A stretch of DNA of 64,000 bases from contig CAVRVD010000015.1 of assembly GCA_963724535.1 (NCBI GenBank), forward strand, positions 248,001 through 312,000, given 5' to 3'. Under the pieces are notes generated by a model. The model saw only the letters and a list, made by a program, of their open reading frames with translations. It ran no database searches and was not told the origin of the DNA. The position numbers were made by a program, and so were the translations under genes. Source of the DNA: JADJPO01 sp963724535. Lineage in GTDB: Bacteria; Actinomycetota; Actinomycetes; Actinomycetales; Kineosporiaceae. Positions within the stretch are counted from its first letter, which is position 1, and every line of letters starts with the position of its first letter. Shown here piece by piece: positions 1 through 8,821 of the stretch.

Positions 1-40
1 TAGAGAGGAGGCGAGGTCTGCATCGAGAGGAGGGGCCCTG

Positions 41-1570
41 GTGACCCCGTCAGAGGCCGTCGTTCGACCTGCCCGACCCGACCGGCTGGGGGCACGCGCC
101 TTCGTCGACCGCGTCGTCGACCCTGGCAGCTGGATGAGTTGGGACGACGCCCCGCTGCCGGTCGCGGCGCCCGGCAGCGCCTACGCCGACGAGCTGGCCG
201 AGGCGGCGCGACGCTCGGGGACCGACGAGGCGGTGATCACCGGCGAGGCCCGGATCCGTGGCCGCCGCCTGGCCGTGGTCGCCGGCGAGTTCGCCTTCCT
301 GGCCGGCTCGATCGGGGCCAGCGCGGTGGAGCGGATCGTGCTCGCCTTCGAGCGCGCCGCTGCCGAGGGGTTGCCGTTGGTCGCCGCGCCGTCCTCGGGC
401 GGGACCCGGATGCAGGAGGGCACCCCGGCGTTCGTGGGCATGGTGAAGATCTCCGCGGCGGTCGCGGCGTTCAAGGCCGCCGGCCTGCCCTATCTGGTCT
501 ACCTGCGCCATCCGACCACCGGTGGTGTGTTCGCATCGTGGGGGTCGCTGGGACACGTCACGGTCGCCGAACCCGGCGCGTTGGTGGGGTTCCTGGGGCC
601 TCGGGTCTACCAGGCCCTGTATGGCCAGCCGTTCCCCGAGGGCGTGCAGACCGCGGAGAACCTGCACGCCCGCGGCCTGCTGGACGCCGTCCTGCCGGTC
701 GAGGGACTGGCCGACATCGCCTCGCGGACGCTGACCCTGCTGATGGCCCCCCGCGAGGAGCACCCGCCGGTCTTCGAGCTGCCCCGCGAGCCGCTGCCCG
801 ACGTTCCGGCCTGGGAGTCGATCACTCGGTCCCGTCGCCCGGACCGGCCCAGCGTGCGGGCCCTGCTGAAGCTGGCCGCCACCGACGTGGTGCCACTGCA
901 CGGCACCAACCAGGGCGAGTACGACCCGGGTCTGTTCCTGGCCCTGGCCCGGTTCGGCGGAGCCCCGTGTGTCGTCCTCGGCCAGAACCGTCGGGCGCAG
1001 ACCGTCGAGCGGCCGCTGTCGCCGTCCGGACTGCGCGCAGCCCGCCGCGGCATGCGGCTGGCCGCCGAGCTCAAGCTGCCCCTGGTGAGCATCATCGACA
1101 CGGCGGGCGCGGCGCTGTCCAAGGAGGCCGAGGAGGGCGGGCTGGCCGGGGAGATCGCCCGCTGCCTGTCCGAGCTGGTCACCCTGGACGCCCCGACCAT
1201 CTGCCTGCTGCTCGGCGAGGGCACCGGCGGCGGGGCGCTGGCCCTGATGCCGGCCGACAAGGTGATCTGCGCGCAGCACTCCTGGCTGTCACCGCTGCCG
1301 CCCGAGGGCGCCGCCGCCATCCTGCACCGCGATCCGAGCCGGGCCCCGGAGCTGGCGGCCGCGCAGGGGGTCCGCTCCACCGACCTACTCGCTGCGGGCA
1401 TCGTCGACCGGATCGTCGCCGAGCGCCCGGATGCCGCCGACGAGCCGGAGGCGTTCTGCGCCCGGATGTCCCACGTGCTGCGCTACGAGCTGGCCAAGCT
1501 GCTGGAGGAGGACCCGCAGCAGCGACTGGCTGCCCGGCTGGGGCGCTACCGGCGACTCGGCACACTGTGA
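41..1570 (+). CDS. Fused acyl-CoA carboxylase carboxyltransferase (beta + alpha halves)
   Basis: Predicted biotin-dependent carboxyltransferase that moves a carboxyl group from carboxybiotin to acetyl-CoA or another acyl-CoA. The N-terminal half is AccD-like, with the oxyanion-hole stretch GGTRMQEGTPAF near residue 120. The C-terminal half is AccA-like, with IIDTAGAALSKEAEEGG near 350 and GEGTGGGALAL near 390. The AccD zinc finger is absent, as in many actinobacterial fused forms. The GTG at 41 follows the purine-rich site GAGAGGAGGGG. No biotin-carrier or biotin-carboxylase gene is nearby, so the partner subunits must be encoded elsewhere. The family is clear; the acyl-CoA substrate is not. 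Confidence 0.85.
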   Translation: MTPSEAVVRPARPDRLGARAFVDRVVDPGSWMSWDDAPLPVAAPGSAYADELAEAARRSGTDEAVITGEARIRGRRLAVVAGEFAFLAGSIGASAVERIVLAFERAAAEGLPLVAAPSSGGTRMQEGTPAFVGMVKISAAVAAFKAAGLPYLVYLRHPTTGGVFASWGSLGHVTVAEPGALVGFLGPRVYQALYGQPFPEGVQTAENLHARGLLDAVLPVEGLADIASRTLTLLMAPREEHPPVFELPREPLPDVPAWESITRSRRPDRPSVRALLKLAATDVVPLHGTNQGEYDPGLFLALARFGGAPCVVLGQNRRAQTVERPLSPSGLRAARRGMRLAAELKLPLVSIIDTAGAALSKEAEEGGLAGEIARCLSELVTLDAPTICLLLGEGTGGGALALMPADKVICAQHSWLSPLPPEGAAAILHRDPSRAPELAAAQGVRSTDLLAAGIVDRIVAERPDAADEPEAFCARMSHVLRYELAKLLEEDPQQRLAARLGRYRRLGTL

Positions 1571-1587
1571 CGGCGTAGCCTCGGACG

Positions 1588-2298
1588 ATGGCGGACGCGA
1601 CGACCCTGCCCACCCTGGAGCGGCACACCGAGCGGCTGCTCGACACCGCCAGGGCCCTTAACGACCCGGCCGCTGCCTCACTGTGCACCGGGTGGACCCG
1701 CGCTCACGTGCTGACCCACATCGCCCGCAACGCCGACGGGATCGCCGCGTTGGCCCGGGCGGCGCTGGACGGCACCGGCGAGACCATGTACGCCAGCCCC
1801 GAGCAGCGCGACGCTGACATCGAGGCCGGCGCCCGCCGCCCGCTCGCCGAACTGGTGGACGACGTCGGGGCCTCCGCCCGCGCCCTGGCCCCCCTGTTGG
1901 CGCGGCTCGGCCCCGAGCAGGACGAGCTGCGGGTCGCGCGGACCCCGGGCGGCCCGCAGGTCCGGATCGGCAACCTGGCCAGCATGCGGCTGCGTGAGGT
2001 GGTCTACCACCACGTCGACCTGGCCGCAGGATTCGGCTTCGCGGACGTGGAACCCGATCTCCTGCAACGGTTCCTGACCCTGGAGACCCGGATCCTCGGT
2101 GGCGCCGACCCGTCGCCCGACCTGGTGCTGCGCACCGACGGGGGACAGGAGTGGGTTCTCGGCTCCGCCGACCGGGAGACGGCCGCGGCCGACGGTGCAC
2201 TCGTCGCCGGGAGCCGGGCCGCAGTGCTGGGCTGGCTGGCGCGGGGGCTGACCGATGGCGTCCACCCGCCCGCTCCGCCAGAGCGCACCTGGACCTAG
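1588..2298 (+). CDS. Mycothiol-dependent maleylpyruvate isomerase-family protein (DinB-like)
   Basis: 236-residue protein of the actinobacterial MDMPI/DinB-like four-helix family, whose members use a metal and mycothiol. The N-terminus has the usual pattern: an LDTARALNDP helix, then the signature GWTRAHVLTHIARNADG (His ligand near residue 43). A second metal-ligand region is REVVYHHVDLAAGF near residues 138-150. The C-terminal third resembles the SCP2-like tail of the family. It starts 17 bp after the carboxylase stop on the same strand, so the two may be co-transcribed. The family is secure, but this annotation covers many paralogues and the real substrate is unknown. Confidence 0.8.
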   Translation: MADATTLPTLERHTERLLDTARALNDPAAASLCTGWTRAHVLTHIARNADGIAALARAALDGTGETMYASPEQRDADIEAGARRPLAELVDDVGASARALAPLLARLGPEQDELRVARTPGGPQVRIGNLASMRLREVVYHHVDLAAGFGFADVEPDLLQRFLTLETRILGGADPSPDLVLRTDGGQEWVLGSADRETAAADGALVAGSRAAVLGWLARGLTDGVHPPAPPERTWT

Positions 2299-2362
2299 TC
2301 TCGTCAGGGCCGGTGGTCCGACATATCCTGACGTACCGGCTCACCCAAAGGGGACATCCACC

Positions 2363-3760
2363 ATGATCCTGCGCCCGGATCCCACCTTCTACCCGTCGGC
2401 CGCACTGGCCATGCAGGCCCCACCGGAGAACTTCGCGTTCGTGGCGCTGCTGTCGCCCGACGCGTCCCAGCCGGACGCGCTCGGGGTGGTCGACCTGCGC
2501 CCCGGCTCGGCCACTCGGGGCACGATCGTGCACACCGTCGTGATGCCGAACACCGGCGACGAGTTCCACCACTTCGGCTGGAACGCCTGCTCCTCCGCGC
2601 TGTCGCCGCTGTCCGGTCACGCGTTCCTAGAACGGCGCTACCTGCTCGTGCCCGGCCTGCGCTCGTCGCGGATCTACGTCATCGACGCCAAGGACCCGCT
2701 CACCGCGAGCATCCACAAGATCATCGAGCCGGAGGAGGTGCTCGCCAAGACCGGCTACTCCCGCCCACACACCATCCACTGCGGACCCGAGGGCATCTAC
2801 ATCTCCACCCTCGGCGGCGGCGGTCCGGACGGCACTGACGGCCCACCCGGGATCTTCATCGTCGACTGCGAGAGCTTCGAGGTCATCGGCCGCTACGAGA
2901 TCGATCGCGGCGGGCAGGACAAGCACTACGACTTCTGGTGGAACCTGCCGAGGGACTACATGGTCAGCTCCGAATGGGGCCTGCCGCCGCAGTTCGAGAA
3001 CGGCCTGGTCGCCGAGGACCTGCTCAGCAACAAGTACGGCCACTCCCTGCACTTCTGGAACCTGCGCGAGCGGCGCAACGTGCAGACCATCGACCTCGGC
3101 GCGAACCATCAGATGGCCCTGGAGGTCCGCCCCGCGCACGACCCGGTCAAGGAGTACGGCTTCTGCGGCGTCGTCGTCGACACGACCAACCTGGAGGGGT
3201 CGATCTTCACCTGGTGGCGCGACGCCGACGGCGTATTCCACGCTGAGAAGACCGCAACCATCCCGCCGCGGGCGGCCGACCCGGACGACCTGCCCGAGCT
3301 GCTCAAGGGATTCGGCGCCGTCCCACCCCTGGTCACCGACATCGACCTCAGCCTGGACGACCGGTTCCTCTACGTCGCCTGTTGGGGAACGGGTGAGATG
3401 CGTCAGTACGACGTCAGCGACCCGATGCGGCCGCAACACACCGGCACCGTCGAGCTGGGTGGCATCGCCAAGGGGACGGCACACCCCCGCGGCGAGTTCG
3501 CCTACGGCCCGCAGATGGTCGAGATCAGCCGGGACGGACGTCGGGTCTACTGGACGAACTCGCTGTACTCGACCTGGGACGACCAGTTCTACCCCGGAGG
3601 CGGCGGCGGTCAGATGGTGCTGGCGACGGTCGGTGAGGACGGCGCATTCGCCCTCGACCCCGACTTCTACATCGAGGCGCCGCTCGGCCTGCGCGCCCAT
3701 CAGATCCGTCTTGAGGGCGGGGACTGTTCGACCGACAGCTTCTGCTACCCCTCGGTCTGA
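2363..3760 (+). CDS. Selenium-binding protein 1-like (SBP56 / methanethiol oxidase family)
   Basis: 465-residue beta-propeller protein of the SELENBP1 family. The human member oxidises methanethiol; bacterial members are probably copper-dependent thiol oxidases. The family stretches RPHTIHCGPEGIYISTLGG and GANHQMALEVRPAHDP are present, as are several His residues suited to metal binding. The ATG at 2363 is chosen over an in-frame start at 2255 because AAAGGGGA lies about ten bases upstream and the protein then begins like its family (MILRPDPTFYPS). One oddity: the CxxC-type motif of the animal protein (CSSC) reads CSSA here, so the second cysteine is missing. The membrane-protein gene at 3854 follows on the same strand. 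Confidence 0.85.
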   Translation: MILRPDPTFYPSAALAMQAPPENFAFVALLSPDASQPDALGVVDLRPGSATRGTIVHTVVMPNTGDEFHHFGWNACSSALSPLSGHAFLERRYLLVPGLRSSRIYVIDAKDPLTASIHKIIEPEEVLAKTGYSRPHTIHCGPEGIYISTLGGGGPDGTDGPPGIFIVDCESFEVIGRYEIDRGGQDKHYDFWWNLPRDYMVSSEWGLPPQFENGLVAEDLLSNKYGHSLHFWNLRERRNVQTIDLGANHQMALEVRPAHDPVKEYGFCGVVVDTTNLEGSIFTWWRDADGVFHAEKTATIPPRAADPDDLPELLKGFGAVPPLVTDIDLSLDDRFLYVACWGTGEMRQYDVSDPMRPQHTGTVELGGIAKGTAHPRGEFAYGPQMVEISRDGRRVYWTNSLYSTWDDQFYPGGGGGQMVLATVGEDGAFALDPDFYIEAPLGLRAHQIRLEGGDCSTDSFCYPSV

Positions 3761-3853
3761 GCCACATCCCCGCCGGAGAGCGGGCCGCGCGCACCACCGG
3801 CCCGCGAGTACGACAGACCCGCACGGAAGAGGACGGTCACGCTGGACCACTCC

Positions 3854-4489
3854 ATGAGTCCGACGGTGCTCTGGTGGGGCGTCGTTCTCGCCGGCCTCTT
3901 CCACGGACTGAACCCCGGGATGGGCTGGCCGCTGGCGGTCTCCGCCGCGCTTATGGAACGGCGCGGCACCGCCCTGCCCCGCGCCGTCGGCGCTCTGGCC
4001 GCGGGGCACTTCCTGGCCATGGCTGCGGTTCTGCTGCCCTTCTCGATGCTGTCCGCGCTCGCGGCACGGGCGGCGGCGATCCGGCTGGTCGCCGGGCTGG
4101 TCGTGTTGGCCGTGGGGGTGTTCCTGCTGATCACCAAGCGCCATCCGCGATTCCTCGCCCGGGTGCCGCCGTCCAGGCTCGCCCTCTGGTCGTTCCTGGC
4201 CGCCACTGCGCATGGGGCCGGGCTGATGCTCGTGCCGTTGCTGCTGGCCATGGACGGCGAGCACGCAGGGCACACCTCAACGGTCGGCGGCGTCGCCGCG
4301 GCCGGTGCGGTCGCTCTGGTGCACACCGCGGCCATGGCCGCTGCCGGAGGTGGCATGGCCGTCGTCGTCCACCGCTGGCTCGGCCTGCGGGCCGTCACCC
4401 GGACCTGGTTCAACCTCGACCTGCTGTGGGCGCTGAGCCTCGTGCTGGTCGGCGGCTTCGGGATCTGGTCGGCCCTGGCTGGAGCCTGA
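3854..4489 (+). CDS. Polytopic membrane protein, about six transmembrane helices
   Basis: 211-residue hydrophobic protein with about six predicted membrane segments. The first helix carries HGLNPGMGWPLAV, a His-containing motif reminiscent of the first-helix motif in NicO/RcnA/HupE-type metal transporters. A second His cluster sits in a loop (ATAHGAG, then DGEHAGHTS). It follows the SELENBP1-like gene with a 93-bp gap, so the two may be linked; metal delivery or thiol metabolism is a guess. The start is uncertain: the AGAGGA site at 3828-3833 is far from the ATG and better spaced for a CTG at 3842. I do not assign a transported substrate. Confidence 0.6.
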   Translation: MSPTVLWWGVVLAGLFHGLNPGMGWPLAVSAALMERRGTALPRAVGALAAGHFLAMAAVLLPFSMLSALAARAAAIRLVAGLVVLAVGVFLLITKRHPRFLARVPPSRLALWSFLAATAHGAGLMLVPLLLAMDGEHAGHTSTVGGVAAAGAVALVHTAAMAAAGGGMAVVVHRWLGLRAVTRTWFNLDLLWALSLVLVGGFGIWSALAGA

Positions 4490-4498
4490 CACAGCGCG

Positions 4499-4514
4499 GC
4501 CGGGCCGTCCCGGC
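4499..4514. terminator. GC-rich hairpin between convergent genes
   Basis: GCCGGG, loop CCGT, CCCGGC: a perfect 6-bp stem in the 53-bp gap between two convergent genes. There is no U-tract, as is common in high-GC actinobacteria, so it is a candidate bidirectional terminator only. Confidence 0.4.
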
Positions 4515-4542
4515 TACCTCGTGGGCGGCGCGGCGACCATCC

Positions 4543-6339
4543 TCAGATCGAGATCGAGCCCTCGCGGAAGCTAGTCGGGGCCAGGTGCACGTTGACGCAC
4601 ACCGGACGGCCACTGCGCGCAACGGCTTTGGCCTCGTCGAGCACCTCGTCGGTCCTCGCCGGGTCGTCGAGCAGCAGACCGACCCCGCCGTAGCCCTGCG
4701 CGACCAGGTGGTAGTCGGTGCGGCGCAGCCCGGTTCCCACGTCGCTACCGAGCAGGCCGTCCTGGTCGCGAGCGATCTGTCCCCAGGACGCATCGGTCCC
4801 GACGACGGCGATCGGGGCCATGCCGTGCCGGACGAAGGTGTCGAACTCGGCGAGGCTGTAGGCGCTCGACCCGTCACCGTAGATGATCCAGACCTGGGCG
4901 CCCGGCCGGACGGCACTGGCCCCGACCGCGAAACCGCCTCCGACGCCGAGGGTTCCGAAGACCCCTGGATCCAGCCAGGAGAGCGGTGCACGCGGTCGCA
5001 GGATATAGGAGGCGGTAGCGACGAAGTCCCCGCCGTCCATGACCAGGACGGCGTCGTCGTCCAGCTTCTCCTCGAGCCGGGTGAACAGGTGGACCGGGTC
5101 GACGAGCCCGCCCGCCGTGCGGGCCGATGCGGCAATCTCGGCGTCCCGGCCCCGCTCGCGCTCGCGGCAGGCGGTCAGCCAGCCCACCCACCGCGGCTGC
5201 TCCGACACCGGCATCCGCCGGGCGAGCGCGATCAGGAACTCAGCCGGGTGCATCCGCACGGCGAGCTGCGGCGTCCGGTTCCGACGCAGCTCCTCGGCGG
5301 ACAGGTTGGCCGCGATGACACTGGCGCCGGCAGCGATCCCGCGGCCGTACTTCAGCCGGAAGTCGAACGGGAACCCGGCGACCAGGACGACGTCGGCCTC
5401 CTTGAGCGCTGCGCCGCGGGCGTGCCGGAACTGGACGGCTGCGTGCCGGCCGAGCAGGCCGCGGGCGGCACCGCCCAGCCAGACCGGGACGCCGAGGGTC
5501 CGCACCGCATCGGCCAGGGGGCCGGGGTCGACCTGGTTGACCATGCTCTGGCTGCCCAGGACCAGGACCGGGCGCTCGGCCTGCTCCAGGAGGCGGGCGG
5601 CCTCGGCCACCTGGGCGTCGAGCTGCGCGCCGACCTCAGCGTCCCGGGTCTCGGCCGCGGCCCGGCGCAGGCCCGGGACGGACGTCAGGAGCCGGCCGGC
5701 GTCCAGGTGCGGGGCGTGGAACTGGCGCAGCAGGTGTCCCTGGAGGTAGAGCCCCAGGGCCTTGGCCTGCAGGCTCTTGGCGTTCGTTGCCCCGCTCTCG
5801 GCCAGGTACCAGGTCCGGACGGTCTGTTCCGGGTAGAGGACATCGACGGGCACCTCGAGGAACACCGGCCCGGGCACACCCGTCGTCGCGGCGGTCAGTG
5901 CCCGTTCGAGCAGCGGAGCGAGCTGGGCCACGGTGGTGCACCGCGCCGTCCACTTCACCGCCGAGCGGACCAGGGAGAGCTGGTCGATGTCCTGCAGGGC
6001 GCCGCGCCCCCTGAGCACGGTCGCGGTGGCGCCACCGAACACCACCAGCGGGGTCTGCGCCAGCTGGGCGTTCTTGATCGCGGTGATCGCGTTCGTGACG
6101 CCCGGGCCGGCGGTCACCGCGGCGACGCCGGGCAGAGCGGTCAGCCGCGCCGCGGCATCGGCGGCGAACACCGCACTGCGCTCGTCGCGGCAGCCGACCA
6201 CCGTCAGTCCGGCACGCTCGGCGCCGACCAGGATCGGCGAGATATGGCCGCCGCACAGGGTGAACACCTGCGAGATGTCCCAGCGGCTGAGCACCTCGGC
6301 GATCAGGTCGCCGCCGTGCCGGGCTTCCGGGTCCGTCAT
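4543..6339 (-). CDS. Thiamine-diphosphate-dependent acetolactate synthase/2-hydroxyacyl-CoA lyase family enzyme
   Basis: 598-residue ThDP enzyme with N-terminal pyrimidine-binding, central and C-terminal PP-binding domains. The proposed catalytic glutamate is in CRDERSAVFAADA (about residue 52). GALQDIDQLSLVRSAVKW is very like human ILVBL/HACL2 and oxalyl-CoA decarboxylase-type lyases. The ThDP-Mg motif begins YGDGSSAYSLAEFD near residue 480. Where the family normally has N-D after the motif, this protein reads GTDASWGQI, with Thr replacing the Asn that usually helps bind Mg. 2-hydroxyacyl-CoA lyase activity is a better guess than branched-chain amino-acid synthesis, since no small ilvN-type subunit is adjacent. 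Its start overlaps the end of the kptA-like gene by 4 bp. Confidence 0.8.
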   Translation of the reverse strand: MTDPEARHGGDLIAEVLSRWDISQVFTLCGGHISPILVGAERAGLTVVGCRDERSAVFAADAAARLTALPGVAAVTAGPGVTNAITAIKNAQLAQTPLVVFGGATATVLRGRGALQDIDQLSLVRSAVKWTARCTTVAQLAPLLERALTAATTGVPGPVFLEVPVDVLYPEQTVRTWYLAESGATNAKSLQAKALGLYLQGHLLRQFHAPHLDAGRLLTSVPGLRRAAAETRDAEVGAQLDAQVAEAARLLEQAERPVLVLGSQSMVNQVDPGPLADAVRTLGVPVWLGGAARGLLGRHAAVQFRHARGAALKEADVVLVAGFPFDFRLKYGRGIAAGASVIAANLSAEELRRNRTPQLAVRMHPAEFLIALARRMPVSEQPRWVGWLTACRERERGRDAEIAASARTAGGLVDPVHLFTRLEEKLDDDAVLVMDGGDFVATASYILRPRAPLSWLDPGVFGTLGVGGGFAVGASAVRPGAQVWIIYGDGSSAYSLAEFDTFVRHGMAPIAVVGTDASWGQIARDQDGLLGSDVGTGLRRTDYHLVAQGYGGVGLLLDDPARTDEVLDEAKAVARSGRPVCVNVHLAPTSFREGSISI

Positions 6340-6935
6340 GGCTCAAGGTTACCGGCGGGTAGTCCTGGGTCGCCCGGCGCCTCACTCGGCGGAGCGGTCG
6401 TCACGAACTGTGCAGGTATCGCATCCGCCAGCCACACCCGCTTGTTGCCGACGAAGAACGCAACGCCCGCCTGTGCCGCGGCGCGAGCGGCGTCGACGAT
6501 CAGGATCACCGGTACCGCCGACTTCCGCCGGGCAACCGTGGTTGCGGTGGCCCGATCGATGCTCAGGTGCACGTACTGCCGCCCCATCGGCCGCAGACCC
6601 TCGATGCCGATCAGCCGCGCCGCGGCCGCGGAGGTCCCGTGGAAGAGCTGGTCCGGCGGCTGCTCGCGCAGCATCTGAAGTCGCTGGGGCACGGAGTGCC
6701 CATATCGCGCGCGGATCCGCCCTTCCCGGGCTTCGTACCGCGACTTCGCCGCGTCCACCACCATGTTCTCGATCTCGCCGCGGCTGACGTCACGCCACCG
6801 TCGCTCCAGCCGCAGGGCCGCAACCAGCGTGTCGATGTCGGTCCACCCCTGGTCGTCGAGCTCGATCTCGTACAACCACGGCTCATGGCGCAGGGCGTGT
6901 GAGACGACGCGGCTGAGATCCGTGCTCCGGCCCAC
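6336..6935 (-). CDS. kptA: RNA 2'-phosphotransferase, KptA/Tpt1 family
   Basis: 199-residue protein of the family that transfers an internal RNA 2'-phosphate to NAD+, giving ADP-ribose 1'',2''-cyclic phosphate. Family landmarks are in order: LSRVVSHALRHEP at the N-terminus (LRHxP core), then FHGTSAAAARLI, GLRPMGRQYVHLS and a C-terminal VFFVG-like strand (AFFVGNKRVWLADAI). These supply the Arg-His-Arg-Arg set expected of active members. Bacteria usually lack tRNA-splicing 2'-phosphates, so the natural substrate is unknown. The last 4 bp overlap the downstream ThDP enzyme, so translation is probably coupled. Confidence 0.88.
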   Translation of the reverse strand: MGRSTDLSRVVSHALRHEPWLYEIELDDQGWTDIDTLVAALRLERRWRDVSRGEIENMVVDAAKSRYEAREGRIRARYGHSVPQRLQMLREQPPDQLFHGTSAAAARLIGIEGLRPMGRQYVHLSIDRATATTVARRKSAVPVILIVDAARAAAQAGVAFFVGNKRVWLADAIPAQFVTTAPPSEAPGDPGLPAGNLEP

Positions 6936-6999
6936 GGTCCAGTCCCTCCGATCGGTTCCGGGTCAGGCCCGGTGTGGTCCCGGCTGATGTCATCCGCCG

Positions 7000-7389
7000 T
7001 CAGGTCGTTCTCCGGAGCTGCCACGACCGAGCGATGGCCTCGAAGGCGCCATGACTGTCGATGTACACCATGAAGTGATGCAGCTGTCCGACGTCGTGGC
7101 CCCGCTCTCGGTCCAGATCCTGGATCTGCCGGCACCACGAGGAGTCCATCACCTCGACCACCGCGTCGTAGGCGTGCCTGACGTGCCACGCCGTACACAC
7201 CCCTTCGGCTCGGTGAGCGTGGGCCCGGACTCCGGCGAAGACGAGCTCGGCGCCCTGCCGTGCCCCGTCGACGTCAGCCTCCAGCGTGATGGTCGCAGCG
7301 CCGCCCCGCAGCCGGAGCACGGCCTCCGACACCAGGGCGGTCGACGGCCAGGGCAACTCGGCGAGGACGACCTGGCGGGAGCTCACCAC
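7000..7389 (-). CDS. Small protein directly downstream of a pilin-headed toxin candidate; possible immunity protein
   Basis: About 129 residues, no recognised family. It is soluble, mixed alpha/beta and His/Trp-rich in its second half (AWHVRHAYDAVVEVM, VGQLHHFMVYIDSHG). An upstream ATG at 7455 would overlap the preceding gene by 65 bp. I prefer the GTG at 7389, one base after the TGA of the upstream gene (ending at 7391), which gives a tightly coupled pair. A small soluble protein immediately after a gene with a modular toxin-like C-terminus is the classic layout for an immunity gene. That role rests on context only; no homology supports it. Confidence 0.5.
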   Translation of the reverse strand: MVSSRQVVLAELPWPSTALVSEAVLRLRGGAATITLEADVDGARQGAELVFAGVRAHAHRAEGVCTAWHVRHAYDAVVEVMDSSWCRQIQDLDRERGHDVGQLHHFMVYIDSHGAFEAIARSWQLRRTT

Positions 7390-7390
7390 G

Positions 7391-8746
7391 TCATCCTGTC
7401 GAACGTGGGGACGCGATACCACTGCTGTCCAAGCGGTTCCGTCGGAGCTGCCCATCCAGAAGGGCTTCGAAGAAGTCGTCTCCGGTGCGGTTGGCGATCT
7501 GCCAGCTGGCCCGTGGAATGCCGGCCCGGGTGAGCGCCTGTGCCGATCGGGTGTTGAGGATCAGGGTGTGGCCGTCGCGGACGATGACGTCGACGGGGAC
7601 GTCCGCAGGCGCCAGGGCGCCGGACCTGAGGTCGGTGGCCACGTCATCGACGGTCCGCCCGGTGAACCGTCCGCCCTCGCTGAAGGTCTCGCTGTAGGTC
7701 TTCTGGGCGAAGGCCCCCGACTCGATATCGATCGCTGAGGCGATCCTGGCCGTGTCCTCCGCCGCGTCGGCGGCGTCGTCGGCCTGGCGCGCGGCGTCCT
7801 TCGCCTCGCTGCAGGGATCGGCCATGACGATCGGTGCCGCGGCGACCGTGCCCCGGCCCCCGCCACCACCGCGCACCTGTGGCGCGGCCAGCGGGCAGCC
7901 CAGCGCCCGCGCCCGCGCAGCGGCCTCGTCGGCGATCCGCCGGGCCTCGGCGGCGTTCTCGATCGCCTTCGCCGCGTCCCCGGCCCTGGCCGCATCGGAC
8001 GCCGCGTCCGCGGCCTTGCGCGCGTCCGCGGCCAGCCCCGCCCAGTCATCGACCGTCCCGGCCACCGATCCGACCTTGCCGGCCTTGCCTGCCTTGGTGA
8101 CGCTGACCACGATGCTGCCGACGTTCCACACCGTCCGCCCGATCGCACCGCCGTAGTCGCCCTCACCCCACAGGTCCCGCGACTCGGTGTCCCAGATCAG
8201 CTGCCCGGCCACGCCCAGCGGGTCGTTCCAGATCGCCTTGCCCGCATCCAGCAGCAGCCCAGGGTCCTGGACCAGGTCGACGACACCGGTCACGTCGTCC
8301 CAGGCCGCTCCGCCGGCGTTCCACACGGCGCTCCCGATGCCCCTGCCGACGCCGGCAACGGCACCGCCCACCGTGCACCAGAAACCCGAGCAGCCGCCCG
8401 AATCCTGCACCTGCGCCACCGAGCCGTCGCCGTCCGGCGACGCCCCCCCAGCTCCGTCAACCGATCCGCCACCCGACCCGTCCCCCGACCTGTCGGGCGA
8501 TCCGTCGGGCGACCCGTCGGCCGACCCGGCACCGGCGACGGTGGCGGACCCTGCGCAGACTCCCTCGCCGAGGATGGCGCAGATCGCCTGGCGCAGACCG
8601 CCACTGACCTGCGCGCCGATCGGAGTCACGGCAAGGGCGGCCACCAACGCGGCGACGACGACCAGCACGCCCAGGTACTCGGCCGTCGTCACCCCCGCGT
8701 CGGACCGACGCGCGCGACGAGCCTCCCGGAGGGCAGAACCGGCCAT
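7391..8746 (-). CDS. Pilin-headed modular protein with C-terminal toxin-like domain
   Basis: 451 residues from the ATG at 8746; an in-frame ATG at 8908 would run through the tandem repeat and is less likely. Residues 13-45 form a Flp-type prepilin head: basic leader, Gly18 followed by VTTAEY (Glu at +5) and a hydrophobic helix. The AICAILGEGVCAG stretch follows. Next come an Asp/Gly/Ser-rich linker of about 40 residues, a small-residue segment (GAVAGVGRGIGSAVW), a long Ala/Asp-rich probable coiled coil, and a C-terminal domain of about 100 residues. That domain (DLRSGALAPADVPVDVIVRD to the end) recalls ParB/sulfiredoxin-fold toxins, including NTRSAQALTRAGIPR. Order and downstream partner fit a polymorphic toxin whose targeting head is a Tad pilin signal. 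Confidence 0.65.
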   Translation of the reverse strand: MAGSALREARRARRSDAGVTTAEYLGVLVVVAALVAALAVTPIGAQVSGGLRQAICAILGEGVCAGSATVAGAGSADGSPDGSPDRSGDGSGGGSVDGAGGASPDGDGSVAQVQDSGGCSGFWCTVGGAVAGVGRGIGSAVWNAGGAAWDDVTGVVDLVQDPGLLLDAGKAIWNDPLGVAGQLIWDTESRDLWGEGDYGGAIGRTVWNVGSIVVSVTKAGKAGKVGSVAGTVDDWAGLAADARKAADAASDAARAGDAAKAIENAAEARRIADEAAARARALGCPLAAPQVRGGGGGRGTVAAAPIVMADPCSEAKDAARQADDAADAAEDTARIASAIDIESGAFAQKTYSETFSEGGRFTGRTVDDVATDLRSGALAPADVPVDVIVRDGHTLILNTRSAQALTRAGIPRASWQIANRTGDDFFEALLDGQLRRNRLDSSGIASPRSTG

Positions 8747-8821
8747 GAGCCGCGACGCTAGGGCCGTCGCAGCACGCCACCCAGGGCCCACGGACCCCGG
8801 CTCGGGCCCAACGACCGTGCC

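Noticed and set aside
3874..6678. Plus-strand open frame of 934 codons opposite the ThDP lyase and kptA-like genes
   Set aside because: It is antisense to two genes with clear family motifs, has repetitive Arg/Gln/Gly composition and no recognisable domain. Such long shadows are expected from high third-position GC.
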